Both the position numbers and the translations under genes were made by a program. Shown here piece by piece: positions 52,373-60,579 of a stretch of 64,000 bases of DNA. This DNA comes from an uncultured Ruminiclostridium sp. GTDB taxonomy: Bacteria; Bacillota; Clostridia; Oscillospirales; Ruminococcaceae. Under the pieces are notes generated by a model. That model saw nothing but the letters and a program-made list of their open reading frames with translations. It was not told the DNA's origin and ran no database searches. The stretch spans positions 6,184-70,183 of the forward strand of contig CAKSTB010000015.1 in NCBI GenBank assembly GCA_934490165.1, written 5' to 3'. How positions within the stretch are numbered: the stretch's first letter is position 1; each line of letters begins with the position of its first letter.

Positions 52373-53602
52373 ATGAAGGATAAGGATAAAAATGTCACGG
52401 CGGTGCTTATCGAAATTGCACAGCAGTACGGCACGGACATTTTCAGACAAGAGCATAAAGTATACGCTTTACTTACGGATCTTGCTCCCGGTGATATGCA
52501 GGCGAAGGAACGCAGAAGGATAAAATCCGCGTTTGAATCTGGTGCTGTCGAGGTGCTGATGAAGTCTGTAGACGAAAATGTATGCAGTGAGCTTTATTTC
52601 AATGAGTCCGTTACAAAGCTGATATCACAAACGGATATGGACGGACAGCTTGCCCGTGAAACTATGCTTTCTCTGGCACGCGCGCTTTCTGTGCTACCTG
52701 AGGAAAACAAGCCGAATGCAGAGCGTACACACAGTACGGCTGTTCATAAAAGCGGTAACAATATATCTGACACGGTATCGGATATCGCTTATTTCGTACG
52801 CTCACACATCGGTGCGGTTATTGCAGTTGCGGCGGCTCTGCTCGCGGCTGCGGCTGTTGTTATCGGAATTTTTATGTCGGACAAAACGGTAGGACAATGG
52901 TTCATCGGTATAGGCAGTGGTGTTGCGCTTGTTGATGCGGCGGTGGTTTTATCGTTCATCTTGGAAAATACGATATACAATGAAAAGTGTCAGACGATAA
53001 GCTTTGCGATACCTGTGGTCATTATTGCGGATATCGCTGTGAAGCTTGTACTGGGGGCGGAAAGCTTCGGCATTATTTTCAGGATAATTCTTGTATTCGC
53101 GTTTGTCGCGGCTATAGTGAATACCGTGCTTACGCGCACAGAGCTTGAGGAAAAATTTACAGCGCCGAATATTATATATGCCGCTTTATGCGTATTTGTT
53201 TTCTTTGACTATCCGTGGGACGTATGGCAGTGGATAATCGGAATAGGCGGAGGACTTGCGCTGTGCGCACTTTCGGTGCTGTTATCATGGGCACTGGAAA
53301 CTGTCGGTCCGGAGGTATATCATACCCTTTCCGTATTGCTGATACTTTTTACATTGGCAAATCTCGTGTTGCTTGTATTGCAGGGAGAGAATTGCCTTAT
53401 CATATCAATGTGTCTGCTTTTAATATTGGGAGTGGGAGCGCTCATCACGGCTTTTATGGCGTTTGCGGACTATTCGACAGGGCTCGGAGCGGTCGATATT
53501 GTACTTGCTATCATTAACGGCGGTGTATTTCTTTTCATTATACTCGGCTCTTACGAAACTCTGATGAGCTATATACAGCCTGTTCTTGATATAATAAGAT
53601 GA
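52373..53602 (+). CDS. Polytopic membrane protein with cytoplasmic N-terminal helical domain
   Basis: A 409-residue protein. Residues about 1-110 are a soluble helical domain (VLIEIAQQYGTDIFRQEHKV, LLTDLAPGDMQAKERRRIKS), a type I have seen next to other signalling modules. About nine hydrophobic helices follow from residue ~140 to the end (for example VIAVAAALLAAAAVVIGIFM and CLLLILGVGALITAFMAF). Two segments, WFIGIGSGVALVDAAVVLSF and WIIGIGGGLALCALSVLLSW, look like internal repeats. Probably the membrane anchor of the system. Start ATG 52373 behind GAGG. Confidence 0.75.
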   Translation: MKDKDKNVTAVLIEIAQQYGTDIFRQEHKVYALLTDLAPGDMQAKERRRIKSAFESGAVEVLMKSVDENVCSELYFNESVTKLISQTDMDGQLARETMLSLARALSVLPEENKPNAERTHSTAVHKSGNNISDTVSDIAYFVRSHIGAVIAVAAALLAAAAVVIGIFMSDKTVGQWFIGIGSGVALVDAAVVLSFILENTIYNEKCQTISFAIPVVIIADIAVKLVLGAESFGIIFRIILVFAFVAAIVNTVLTRTELEEKFTAPNIIYAALCVFVFFDYPWDVWQWIIGIGGGLALCALSVLLSWALETVGPEVYHTLSVLLILFTLANLVLLVLQGENCLIISMCLLLILGVGALITAFMAFADYSTGLGAVDIVLAIINGGVFLFIILGSYETLMSYIQPVLDIIR

Positions 53603-53612
53603 GGAGGACAAA

Positions 53613-54560
53613 ATGAATATACCTTATTATGTTGAATTTATGGTTCTGCCCGATAATCTGTTCGGTGATACAAAATGGTTCTTTGAAAATATCATCGGAA
53701 ACGGAAAGTCGGGTATAGCCCGGGTATTTGAAATAGCCTGTGAAAAATCCGGCACGGACAATACATATACTGCAGACGATTTTGATGTAAGAGATGTATC
53801 TCCGACACTTTACTCACATTGCTATATTGTTGATTTCCCGGCGGAAAATGCCGAGCCGCCGCTGTGTAAAAGCGCTATTATCACGTTTGATTTCCGCGAA
53901 ACGGTCACTCCGCGCTATTTTACGCTTGAATACGGAGAAGAGGGCAGATGTTTTCTCGCGGAGATAACGGCGGACGGTAAGCATATAAATTACGGAGTTG
54001 CACCCGACGGAGAAGAGCTTATCGAAAAGGTGATAATGACAGCCTTCGGGTGGGAAGAATTCGGCGGCTTCAGCGAAGAAGAAAGCATACTGAAGTCTGC
54101 TGAGGATTATCAGATCCCATCGTTACGTTCATTGGTCGAAAATATATACCTGAAGGCACTGTTTGACTATGAAACGCCGCTGTTTATCAATGAAATTTTC
54201 AATAAGGAACGCTTTTTCGTTTATTCCGTTTTTAAACGGGTATACAAGCTTTTTGATAAGCCTGTTCCTTTCGGAATGACAGATATTTTAGTTGAGCTTC
54301 ATAACCTTGAGGACGAAAACAAGGTGCTGTTCATTATCGATATGCCTAAAGGCTATCTTTATGAAACCGAGTGCTTGCAGATATACATAGCATACGATAT
54401 CGACAAGCCTAGCAGACGCTATATCACTTTTAATTACAACGGCGATAACGAAACGAGCCTTAATTGCTACGACCTTGAGCAGGGCAACAGCGGGCCGTTT
54501 GAAGCGCCTGCCGATGAAAAGGAATTTTATAATGCACTTTTACAGATCGCATTTGAATAA
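53613..54560 (+). CDS. Unknown protein with an internally duplicated domain
   Basis: A 315-residue soluble protein. Two copies of a ~90-residue unit can be aligned by eye: one at about 65-150 (IVDFPAENAEPP, RYFTLEYGEEG, NYGVAPDGEELIEKVIMTAF) and one at about 225-314 (FIIDMPKGYLYE, RYITFNYNGDN, GPFEAPADEKEFYNALLQIAF). No family name. GAGGAGG precedes the ATG. It sits directly upstream of the kinase gene (21-base gap). Confidence 0.7.
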   Translation: MNIPYYVEFMVLPDNLFGDTKWFFENIIGNGKSGIARVFEIACEKSGTDNTYTADDFDVRDVSPTLYSHCYIVDFPAENAEPPLCKSAIITFDFRETVTPRYFTLEYGEEGRCFLAEITADGKHINYGVAPDGEELIEKVIMTAFGWEEFGGFSEEESILKSAEDYQIPSLRSLVENIYLKALFDYETPLFINEIFNKERFFVYSVFKRVYKLFDKPVPFGMTDILVELHNLEDENKVLFIIDMPKGYLYETECLQIYIAYDIDKPSRRYITFNYNGDNETSLNCYDLEQGNSGPFEAPADEKEFYNALLQIAFE

Positions 54561-54581
54561 TGACCGAAAAGGAGAAAATTT

Positions 54582-55889
54582 ATGGCAGACTATTATCCCA
54601 AAGGACACAAGATACCGCTTGTCAACGGTTCTTCCGCACAGATAATTCAAAAGCTGGGAGAGGGCGGACAGGGCACTGTATACCGTGTATCGGTAGGCGG
54701 TAAGGAGTACGCGCTCAAATGGTATCATAAGGGCTCTGTTCAAAATCCCAAAAAATTCTATCAGAACCTTGAAAATAACATAAATAAGGGCGCACCTACA
54801 AAGGCTTTTCTCTGGCCGCTGTTTCTTACGGAACAGACCGACGACAGCTTTGGCTATGTAATGGAGCTCAGACCTAAAAACTATCGTGAGTTTTCCGAGT
54901 TTTTACTTGCAAAGGTACATTTTGCGACGCTTACCGCCGCAGTGAATGCCGCTCTTAATATCACAAACGGCTTCAGAGAGCTTCACAGAAACGGCTTTTC
55001 ATATCAGGATCTAAATGACGGCAACTTCTTTATAGATCCCGATACGGGCGATGTGCTCATATGCGACAATGATAACGTTGCGCCTTACGGAGAGAGCCTC
55101 GGAATAGCCGGAAAGGCACGTTATATGGCACCTGAGGTAGTCCGCAATATAAAGCGCCCCGATGTTATGACAGACCGCTTTTCTCTTGCGATAGTGCTTT
55201 TCAGATTGTTGTTCCTCGATCATCCGCTTGAGGGTAAGCGTGTGGTCGAAGCACCGTGTCTTACAGAGGAGCTGGAGCTTAAATTCTACGGAAAAGATCC
55301 TATTTTCATATATGACCCTACAGACGACACAAACCGTCCTGTACGCGGCGTACATTCAAACGCTCTGAGATTTTGGAATATGTATCCTAAGTTTATCCGG
55401 GATAAGTTTATAACCGCATTGTCAAAGGACGCTATGACAGAAAATGCACCGAGAATGACCGATAACGACTGGCAGATAGCATTTACAAGACTGCGTGATA
55501 CGATAGTTACCTGTCCGTGCGGCTGTGAAACCTTTATAAACGTTGCCGGTGACGCTAACTGCATAGGCTGTGGTAAAAGAATACCTAAGCCGCCCATTCT
55601 CAACTGTCATAATCACAAGTACGGTCTTGCGCTGTTCCCCGGCGTCAAGATGTATCGCTGTCACATTGATAAGGACAGTGACGATTTCAATGAGGTCATA
55701 GGCGAGGTAAACAGAAACCCAAAAAATCCCGCTATGTGGGGGCTCAGAAACCTGAGCGATATAATCTGGAATGTCGAAACCGCAGATGGCACTATAAAGC
55801 CCATAGGAAAAGGACAGGTCGCGCCGATAGCGGCAATAAAGGCGATCCATTTCCCGAACGGAACGGCAACGGTAATATTAAGTAAATGA
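54582..55889 (+). CDS. Ser/Thr protein kinase with zinc ribbon (TerY-P triad type)
   Basis: A 435-residue kinase. Gly-loop GEGGQGTV (26-33), Lys46, catalytic loop YQDLNDGN (Asp143, Asn148) in place of HRDxxxxN, metal motif DND (162-164) in place of DFG, and APE (183-185). After the kinase core comes a zinc ribbon (Cys311, 313/315, 327, 330) and a beta-rich C-terminal domain (about 345-433; NPKNPAMWGLRNLSDIIWN). This order fits kinases of the TerY-P triad (kinase, vWA, PP2C). AAAAGGAG precedes the ATG. Cytoplasmic: no transmembrane helix or PASTA repeats. Confidence 0.9.
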   Translation: MADYYPKGHKIPLVNGSSAQIIQKLGEGGQGTVYRVSVGGKEYALKWYHKGSVQNPKKFYQNLENNINKGAPTKAFLWPLFLTEQTDDSFGYVMELRPKNYREFSEFLLAKVHFATLTAAVNAALNITNGFRELHRNGFSYQDLNDGNFFIDPDTGDVLICDNDNVAPYGESLGIAGKARYMAPEVVRNIKRPDVMTDRFSLAIVLFRLLFLDHPLEGKRVVEAPCLTEELELKFYGKDPIFIYDPTDDTNRPVRGVHSNALRFWNMYPKFIRDKFITALSKDAMTENAPRMTDNDWQIAFTRLRDTIVTCPCGCETFINVAGDANCIGCGKRIPKPPILNCHNHKYGLALFPGVKMYRCHIDKDSDDFNEVIGEVNRNPKNPAMWGLRNLSDIIWNVETADGTIKPIGKGQVAPIAAIKAIHFPNGTATVILSK

Positions 55890-55905
55890 TACGGAGGAAT
55901 TTATA

Positions 55906-56676
55906 ATGGGAAGCATTTATGAAGGTGCAGTAGAGGTTGCACGCAGAACAATGACACTTTTTTTCCTGGTAGACACATCGGGAAGTATGGACGGAAGCAA
56001 GATAGGAACGCTTAATTCGGCGATCGAAGAGGTCATACCCGAGATATGCAAATTATCGGGAGAAAACGCAGACGCGGCTATCAAGATAGCTGTACTTGAA
56101 TTTTCAAGCGGTGCTCGCTGGATAACGCCCTCACCTATGGACGCATCGGATTTCAGATGGAACTATCTCAATGCGGACGGACTTACCGACTTCGGCGAGA
56201 TGTGTAAAATGCTGAACGAAAAGCTGTCGCGTAAGGCTTTTATGAGCGATGTGGCAGGCTCGTTTGCGCCCGCAATTTTCCTGCTGTCTGACGGAGAGCC
56301 GACAGATGATTATCAGAAGGAGCTCGGAAAGCTTAAGGAGAACAACTGGTTCAAGAAAGCCATCAAGGTAGCCGTAGCTATAGGCGACGACGCTAACAAG
56401 GACGTTCTTGCGGAGTTTACCGGAAACAAAGAAGCAGTAATAACCGTACATACTCCCGAGGCTCTTACCAAGATGATACGCTTCGTATCCGTAACCGCTT
56501 CTCAGATAGGTTCAAAGTCGAGCGGTGTCGGCAAGGGCGGAGTAGACGAGGCTACAAACAAGCAAAGCGATACTATCGACGCAATAAGAAAAACCGTTGA
56601 AGCGGATAACGCAGGTGATGTTGAGATGTCCGGTGCGGCTGTAGATGCCGATGATCAGGAAGGCTGGGACTGGTGA
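55906..56676 (+). CDS. TerY-like von Willebrand factor A protein
   Basis: A 256-residue protein. The vWA fold has an intact MIDAS metal site: DTSGSM (23-28), Thr94 in LTDF, and Asp129 in LLSDGEPTDD. The C-terminal ~65 residues are low-complexity and acidic and end DQEGWDW. TerY-type proteins partner with a kinase and PP2C phosphatase in Ter-linked stress responses. No secretion signal. ACGGAGG precedes the ATG; the phosphatase gene overlaps its stop codon. Confidence 0.9.
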   Translation: MGSIYEGAVEVARRTMTLFFLVDTSGSMDGSKIGTLNSAIEEVIPEICKLSGENADAAIKIAVLEFSSGARWITPSPMDASDFRWNYLNADGLTDFGEMCKMLNEKLSRKAFMSDVAGSFAPAIFLLSDGEPTDDYQKELGKLKENNWFKKAIKVAVAIGDDANKDVLAEFTGNKEAVITVHTPEALTKMIRFVSVTASQIGSKSSGVGKGGVDEATNKQSDTIDAIRKTVEADNAGDVEMSGAAVDADDQEGWDW

Positions 56677-58010
56677 TAAATATGTACCGTAGCTTTAATT
56701 TCACAAGCATAGGTGCATCTCATATCAAAAAGGGCATTGTGTGTCAGGATTTTTCCATGAGCATAAATGCCGCCGATTATAAGCTTGCTGTAATATCCGA
56801 CGGTCACGGCGGCGCAGACTATTTTCGCTCAGACAGGGGCAGTCGGTTTGCCGCCGAGGCTTTTTGCAGGTGCGTGGAGAAAGCTTTCGGGCAAAGCGGA
56901 GCATCAGACGAAGCATCGGATAATACCTTTCTGAAAAATAAAGCAAGGAATTTTTCAGATGCGCTTACAGCTTGCAGGACGGACAAAGAAACCGAAGAGC
57001 AGATGAGATGGTTTGTGCGCAGTGTGGTAATGCACTGGAATGAGCTTGTTGAAAACGATATAGCGAAAGATCCGTTCAGAGAAGAGGAAATGACCGATGT
57101 ATCGGATAAAATGAAATTACGCTACAATAACGGCGAAAGGGTGCAGTCCGCATACGGCGCGACACTTATAGGCGTTGTTGTAACGGAGAATTTCTGGTTC
57201 GGTGTGCATATAGGCGACGGCAAGTGCGTAGCCTTTTCTAAGGACGGAGAGGACAGCGAGCCTATACCGTGGGACGATGAGTGTTTCCTCAACATTACAA
57301 CGTCAATATGCGATTTTAATGCAAGTGACGAATTTCGGTATTATTTCGGAAGAGAGCTTCCCGCAGCGGTATTTGTAGGCAGTGACGGCATAGACGACAG
57401 CTTCGGAAATGAGCTTAATCTGCATAATTTTTACCGTGTGGTTATTAGCTCATTTGCGGATGAAAGCGAAGAAAAAGCAACGCAGAGCCTTTCGGATTAT
57501 CTGCCGCAATTATCGGCGCAGGGCAGTGCCGATGATATGTCTGTGGGCTGTATCCTTAATATGGATCATATACGGGAAAACCGCGGCTTGTTTGAGGTAG
57601 TAAAGCGCGAGGAAGAGCAGACTGCGGATAAGGAAGAAAATATGAGTGATGAAATTACGCTGACAGATGAAGAAGTGTCGGCACTGAATGAAATTTTGAT
57701 AAAGAACAACGAAAAAATAAGAGGTGTATATACCGAGTACGGCACAATGGGTGTCGGCGGCAGTAACACCTCCGGTCAGAGCTGTGAGTCATATAACGAA
57801 TATTCGCTTGAGCAGCTCGAAAAAAACGGAGCGCCTTTCAAGTTCGGCGATCATGAGATCTGCGCGGTCGTATCAGATATAATTTACCTCAGAGCCGTAA
57901 AATCGGGCGAGGTAATTAAGCTTATTGACGGCGGCAGGCTCTTTTTGGGGGACGGTGTCGCTTACGATACCTACAAGTACAACAGCATCGGACCTCTGTT
58001 TAAAGAATGA
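56673..58010 (+). CDS. PP2C-family Ser/Thr phosphatase with extra C-terminal domain
   Basis: A 445-residue phosphatase. Metal-binding motifs VISDGHGGADY (Asp43), FVGSDGIDD and DDMSVGCIL are intact. The catalytic core ends near 310; a further ~130 residues (DEITLTDEEVSALNEILIKN, then a glycine/Asn/Ser loop and GEVIKLIDGGRLFLGDG) are of unknown function. Start taken as GTG 56673, overlapping the vWA stop (GTGA); ATG 56682 is an alternative. It should reverse the neighbouring kinase's phosphorylation. Confidence 0.9.
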   Translation: MINMYRSFNFTSIGASHIKKGIVCQDFSMSINAADYKLAVISDGHGGADYFRSDRGSRFAAEAFCRCVEKAFGQSGASDEASDNTFLKNKARNFSDALTACRTDKETEEQMRWFVRSVVMHWNELVENDIAKDPFREEEMTDVSDKMKLRYNNGERVQSAYGATLIGVVVTENFWFGVHIGDGKCVAFSKDGEDSEPIPWDDECFLNITTSICDFNASDEFRYYFGRELPAAVFVGSDGIDDSFGNELNLHNFYRVVISSFADESEEKATQSLSDYLPQLSAQGSADDMSVGCILNMDHIRENRGLFEVVKREEEQTADKEENMSDEITLTDEEVSALNEILIKNNEKIRGVYTEYGTMGVGGSNTSGQSCESYNEYSLEQLEKNGAPFKFGDHEICAVVSDIIYLRAVKSGEVIKLIDGGRLFLGDGVAYDTYKYNSIGPLFKE

Positions 58011-58945
58011 TCTGCCTGAATAACGGCTTCAGATACTGCTTATCCCGCCTGAATGATGATGAAAAGCAGATTTACGAAAGCATTGTCGCGGCACTGCTTA
58101 ACTATGAAACGAGGTTCAATGTCGGAAAAGCCCCGACCTCAAGTATAACCAAGGCAGTAAGTGCCGTCTTTTGGGATAATCCGTTGCTTTTTTATCCCGA
58201 TAAGAAAAGAATAGGGTATGCCGCGGGCTTGTTCGGGACGATTATGATGTTCAGTTATAACTATTCCGAAAAAGAAACCGAGCGTATTTTAAGCTGTATC
58301 AACGATAAGCTTGACAGCTTTGAAAAGTCATATATAAAGGTAAATATGAAGCCTTTGGCAAAGCAGATCGAGATCCACCGTTATTTACAGAAAAACGTGA
58401 AAACAGCCGCTATGCCCTATGACAGAGAATGCTTTTCGGTCGTTGGCTCGCTTGTAAACGGATACAGCGTATGCGAAGGGTTTGCGGGTGCGTACAAGCT
58501 GTTATGTGATAAGGTGCATTTGCCGTCACTGATCGTAAGCGGTACGGCTATAAAAGCCGACGGAACAAAAGAGCCTCACGCATGGAACATCACGAGGATA
58601 AACGGCATAACATCGCATATTGATGTGACATGGGATACCTCGCTTGGCGTAGGCTCGTATGATTATTTCAATCTGACCGATGATGAAATAGCGGCAGATC
58701 ATATATTTGACAGAAGTCTTTATCCTGCCTGTAACGATAATTCGCTGTGTTATTTTTCGATGAACAGGCTGACAGCAAATAATCTTGTGGAGCTGAAGAG
58801 GATTATTGCGGCAAACGCAAACAAAGAGTTCTTTTCGGTAAAGCTGAATTTCGGGTGTGATGTCAACACGCTGAGCACCTGCAGATTTCCCGCGGGAAAT
58901 CTGCGGTTTAATGAGGCTCGGAATATCGTTATGTACAGTAGGTGA
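58007..58945 (+). CDS. Transglutaminase-like cysteine protease/transferase
   Basis: A 312-residue protein with a transglutaminase-like core: Cys156 in NGYSVCEGFAGAY, His191 in EPHAWNI and Asp206 in HIDVTWD form a full catalytic triad. Cytoplasmic (no signal peptide), helical N-terminal domain about 1-130. Start overlaps the phosphatase stop (ATGA), making it the fourth member of the coupled core. The 3' end contains a perfect palindrome, and the reading frame may have been altered there. Activity could be proteolysis, crosslinking or deamidation. Confidence 0.85.
   Translation: MICLNNGFRYCLSRLNDDEKQIYESIVAALLNYETRFNVGKAPTSSITKAVSAVFWDNPLLFYPDKKRIGYAAGLFGTIMMFSYNYSEKETERILSCINDKLDSFEKSYIKVNMKPLAKQIEIHRYLQKNVKTAAMPYDRECFSVVGSLVNGYSVCEGFAGAYKLLCDKVHLPSLIVSGTAIKADGTKEPHAWNITRINGITSHIDVTWDTSLGVGSYDYFNLTDDEIAADHIFDRSLYPACNDNSLCYFSMNRLTANNLVELKRIIAANANKEFFSVKLNFGCDVNTLSTCRFPAGNLRFNEARNIVMYSR
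58881..58904. repeat. Perfect 24-bp palindrome at the 3' end of the transglutaminase-like gene
   Basis: Arms GCAGATTTCCCG (58881-58892) and its complement CGGGAAATCTGC (58893-58904) with no spacer. It lies within coding sequence, 41 bases before the stop. Downstream (to 59065) there is no gene; an out-of-frame stretch at 58911-59009 could encode a 32-residue peptide (MRLGISLCTVGEIAVRLGSD...) that looks like the C terminus of something. Confidence 0.6.
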
Positions 58946-59065
58946 GATAGCAGTAAGGCTCGGTAGTGATGCGGTACTTGAAAGAGCGTTGGAAAGCTGT
59001 TTTGAGTGAGAATGTACAGGAAACTGAGTTGTAGTGGGGTATGACATAAAGCCATATTTGTCGAA

Positions 59066-59125
59066 TTTCGGGTTATAACCGCAAAACAAGTGTAATTTTA
59101 AAAGTTTTGCGGTTATAACCCGAAA
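59066..59125. promoter_or_regulatory. 22-bp perfect inverted repeat abutting the ATPase promoter
   Basis: Arms 59066-59087 and 59104-59125 are exact complements (22 bp), separated by 16 A/T-rich bases. Each arm contains the smaller palindrome GGTTATAACC. It ends six bases before the -35 box of the DUF4143 ATPase gene. It may be an operator pair, an end structure of a mobile unit, or a terminator for the island upstream. Confidence 0.8.
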
Positions 59126-59131
59126 AGCTTA

Positions 59132-59160
59132 TTGACATTTGGTGTGAATTGCGATATACT
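59132..59160 (+). promoter_or_regulatory. Promoter for the DUF4143 ATPase gene
   Basis: TTGACA (59132-59137) and TATACT (59155-59160), 17-base spacer; 22 bases before the start codon, so the leader is very short. Confidence 0.8.
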
Positions 59161-59182
59161 GAATAAAACGGAGGTGTTGAGC

Positions 59183-60394
59183 GTGATATACAGACCAATG
59201 TATGTAGACAAGATCATGGCGTATGTTGATACTCCTTTTGTAAAGATACTCACCGGTGTACGTCGTTGCGGAAAGTCCACAATACTGAGAATGATTATTG
59301 AAAAGCTGAAAACAGAGCGTAATATACCGGAGGAACGAATTGTATCCTGCAGGTTTGATTCGATGGAATTTGACGATATGACATCTAAGCAGATGTATGA
59401 ATATCTGAAAGAAAAGCTTGTCATCGGAGAAAAGACCTACTTGTTCCTTGATGAAATTCAGGAAATCACAAACTGGGAAAAGGTCGTAAATTCGCTTGCT
59501 TCGGATTTTGATGTTGATATTTATGTAACGGGTTCAAACTCAAGAATGATGTCATCTGAAATATCGACGTATCTCACGGGAAGATATATTTCGTTCAGAA
59601 TTTTTACGCTTTCTTTCGGTGAATATCTGATGTTCAGAAGTAAATATGCCGATGTAGGAGATCCGAAAAAAGAGCTTCTGAATTATGTACGACTGGGAGG
59701 TTTCCCGGCTACTCATCTTCAGGAGTACTCACAGGAGGAAATCTATACAATAGTCAGGGATATTTATAATTCCACTGTTTTCTCCGATATCGTTAAAAGA
59801 AATCAGGTAAGAAAAATAGATCAGCTTGAGCGTGTGGTGAAATATACGTTCAATAATGTCGGAAACACTTTTTCCGCAAAGTCGATCGCAGACTATCTTA
59901 AGTCGGAACGGCGGACTATAGATAACGAAACGGTGTACGGCTATCTTGAAAAGCTCGAAAAGGCGTATCTGCTTCATCGCTGTTCAAGATATGATTTACA
60001 GGGCAAAGAAATACTGAAAACACAGGAAAAGTTCTATCTTGCCGATGTCGCTCTACGTTACAGTGTCCTCGGATACAATTCGGACAGTGTGGCATCAAGT
60101 CTTGAAAACATAGTGTATCTGGAGCTTTGCAGACGCGGCTATTCGGTCAATGTCGGAAAGAACGCAGACGGAGAGATAGACTTTGTGGCGGTAAGGCAGA
60201 ACGAAAAACTGTACATTCAGGTCGCGCAGACAATTAACTCGGAAATGACCGCAAAGCGTGAATATGAACGGCTCATAGAAATACATGACAATTACCCTAA
60301 ATACGTTCTTACAACCGATGAATTTGCAGGAGGAAACTATGAAGGAATCAGAACAATGCACGTTGCCGATTTCCTTCTGAGTACAGAATACTGA
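59183..60394 (+). CDS. AAA-type ATPase with DUF4143 domain
   Basis: A 403-residue protein. Walker A GVRRCGKSTIL and Walker B YLFLDEIQEI with VTGSNSRMMS (sensor) belong to the archaeal-type ATPase/DUF4143 family; the C-terminal DUF4143 part has a PD-(D/E)XK-like segment (NADGEIDFVAVRQNEKLYIQ). Function unknown; often found as single mobile-looking genes. GTG start at 59183 follows GGAGG with 8 bases of spacing. Separate from the island: own promoter and terminator. Confidence 0.9.
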   Translation: MIYRPMYVDKIMAYVDTPFVKILTGVRRCGKSTILRMIIEKLKTERNIPEERIVSCRFDSMEFDDMTSKQMYEYLKEKLVIGEKTYLFLDEIQEITNWEKVVNSLASDFDVDIYVTGSNSRMMSSEISTYLTGRYISFRIFTLSFGEYLMFRSKYADVGDPKKELLNYVRLGGFPATHLQEYSQEEIYTIVRDIYNSTVFSDIVKRNQVRKIDQLERVVKYTFNNVGNTFSAKSIADYLKSERRTIDNETVYGYLEKLEKAYLLHRCSRYDLQGKEILKTQEKFYLADVALRYSVLGYNSDSVASSLENIVYLELCRRGYSVNVGKNADGEIDFVAVRQNEKLYIQVAQTINSEMTAKREYERLIEIHDNYPKYVLTTDEFAGGNYEGIRTMHVADFLLSTEY

Positions 60395-60412
60395 AAATGA
60401 ATATATGAAATA

Positions 60413-60440
60413 CCCGCTTGAACTTCAGGCGGGCACTTTT
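60413..60440 (+). terminator. Terminator after the DUF4143 ATPase gene
   Basis: Stem CCCGCTTGA/TCAGGCGGG (60413-60433, one G-T pair) with a small loop, followed by CACTTTT. The following 140 bases up to the permease stop hold no recognised feature. Confidence 0.6.
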
Positions 60441-60579
60441 CATATTAAAAATCAGCTTGTGTTATTTCGTATCACTTGTTTCCTGCATAGCACAACCTGA
60501 GCAGAGAAGAAGGGTCAAAGCGATTGAAAAAATGCGTAATTTGGCTCCGGGGCTCAAACTACAAGCAAAGCTATGCCTA

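Noticed and set aside
43602..58945. Classical tellurite-resistance (ter) operon
   Set aside because: No TerD, TerC or TerB-like protein is visible; only the kinase/vWA/PP2C triad is shared.
43602..58945. Type VI secretion or FHA-linked kinase locus
   Set aside because: A kinase and phosphatase pair occurs there too, but no sheath, ClpV, VgrG or membrane-complex genes are present.
58911..59009. 32-codon gene after the transglutaminase-like gene
   Set aside because: No ribosome site and it overlaps the preceding gene; kept only as a possible remnant.
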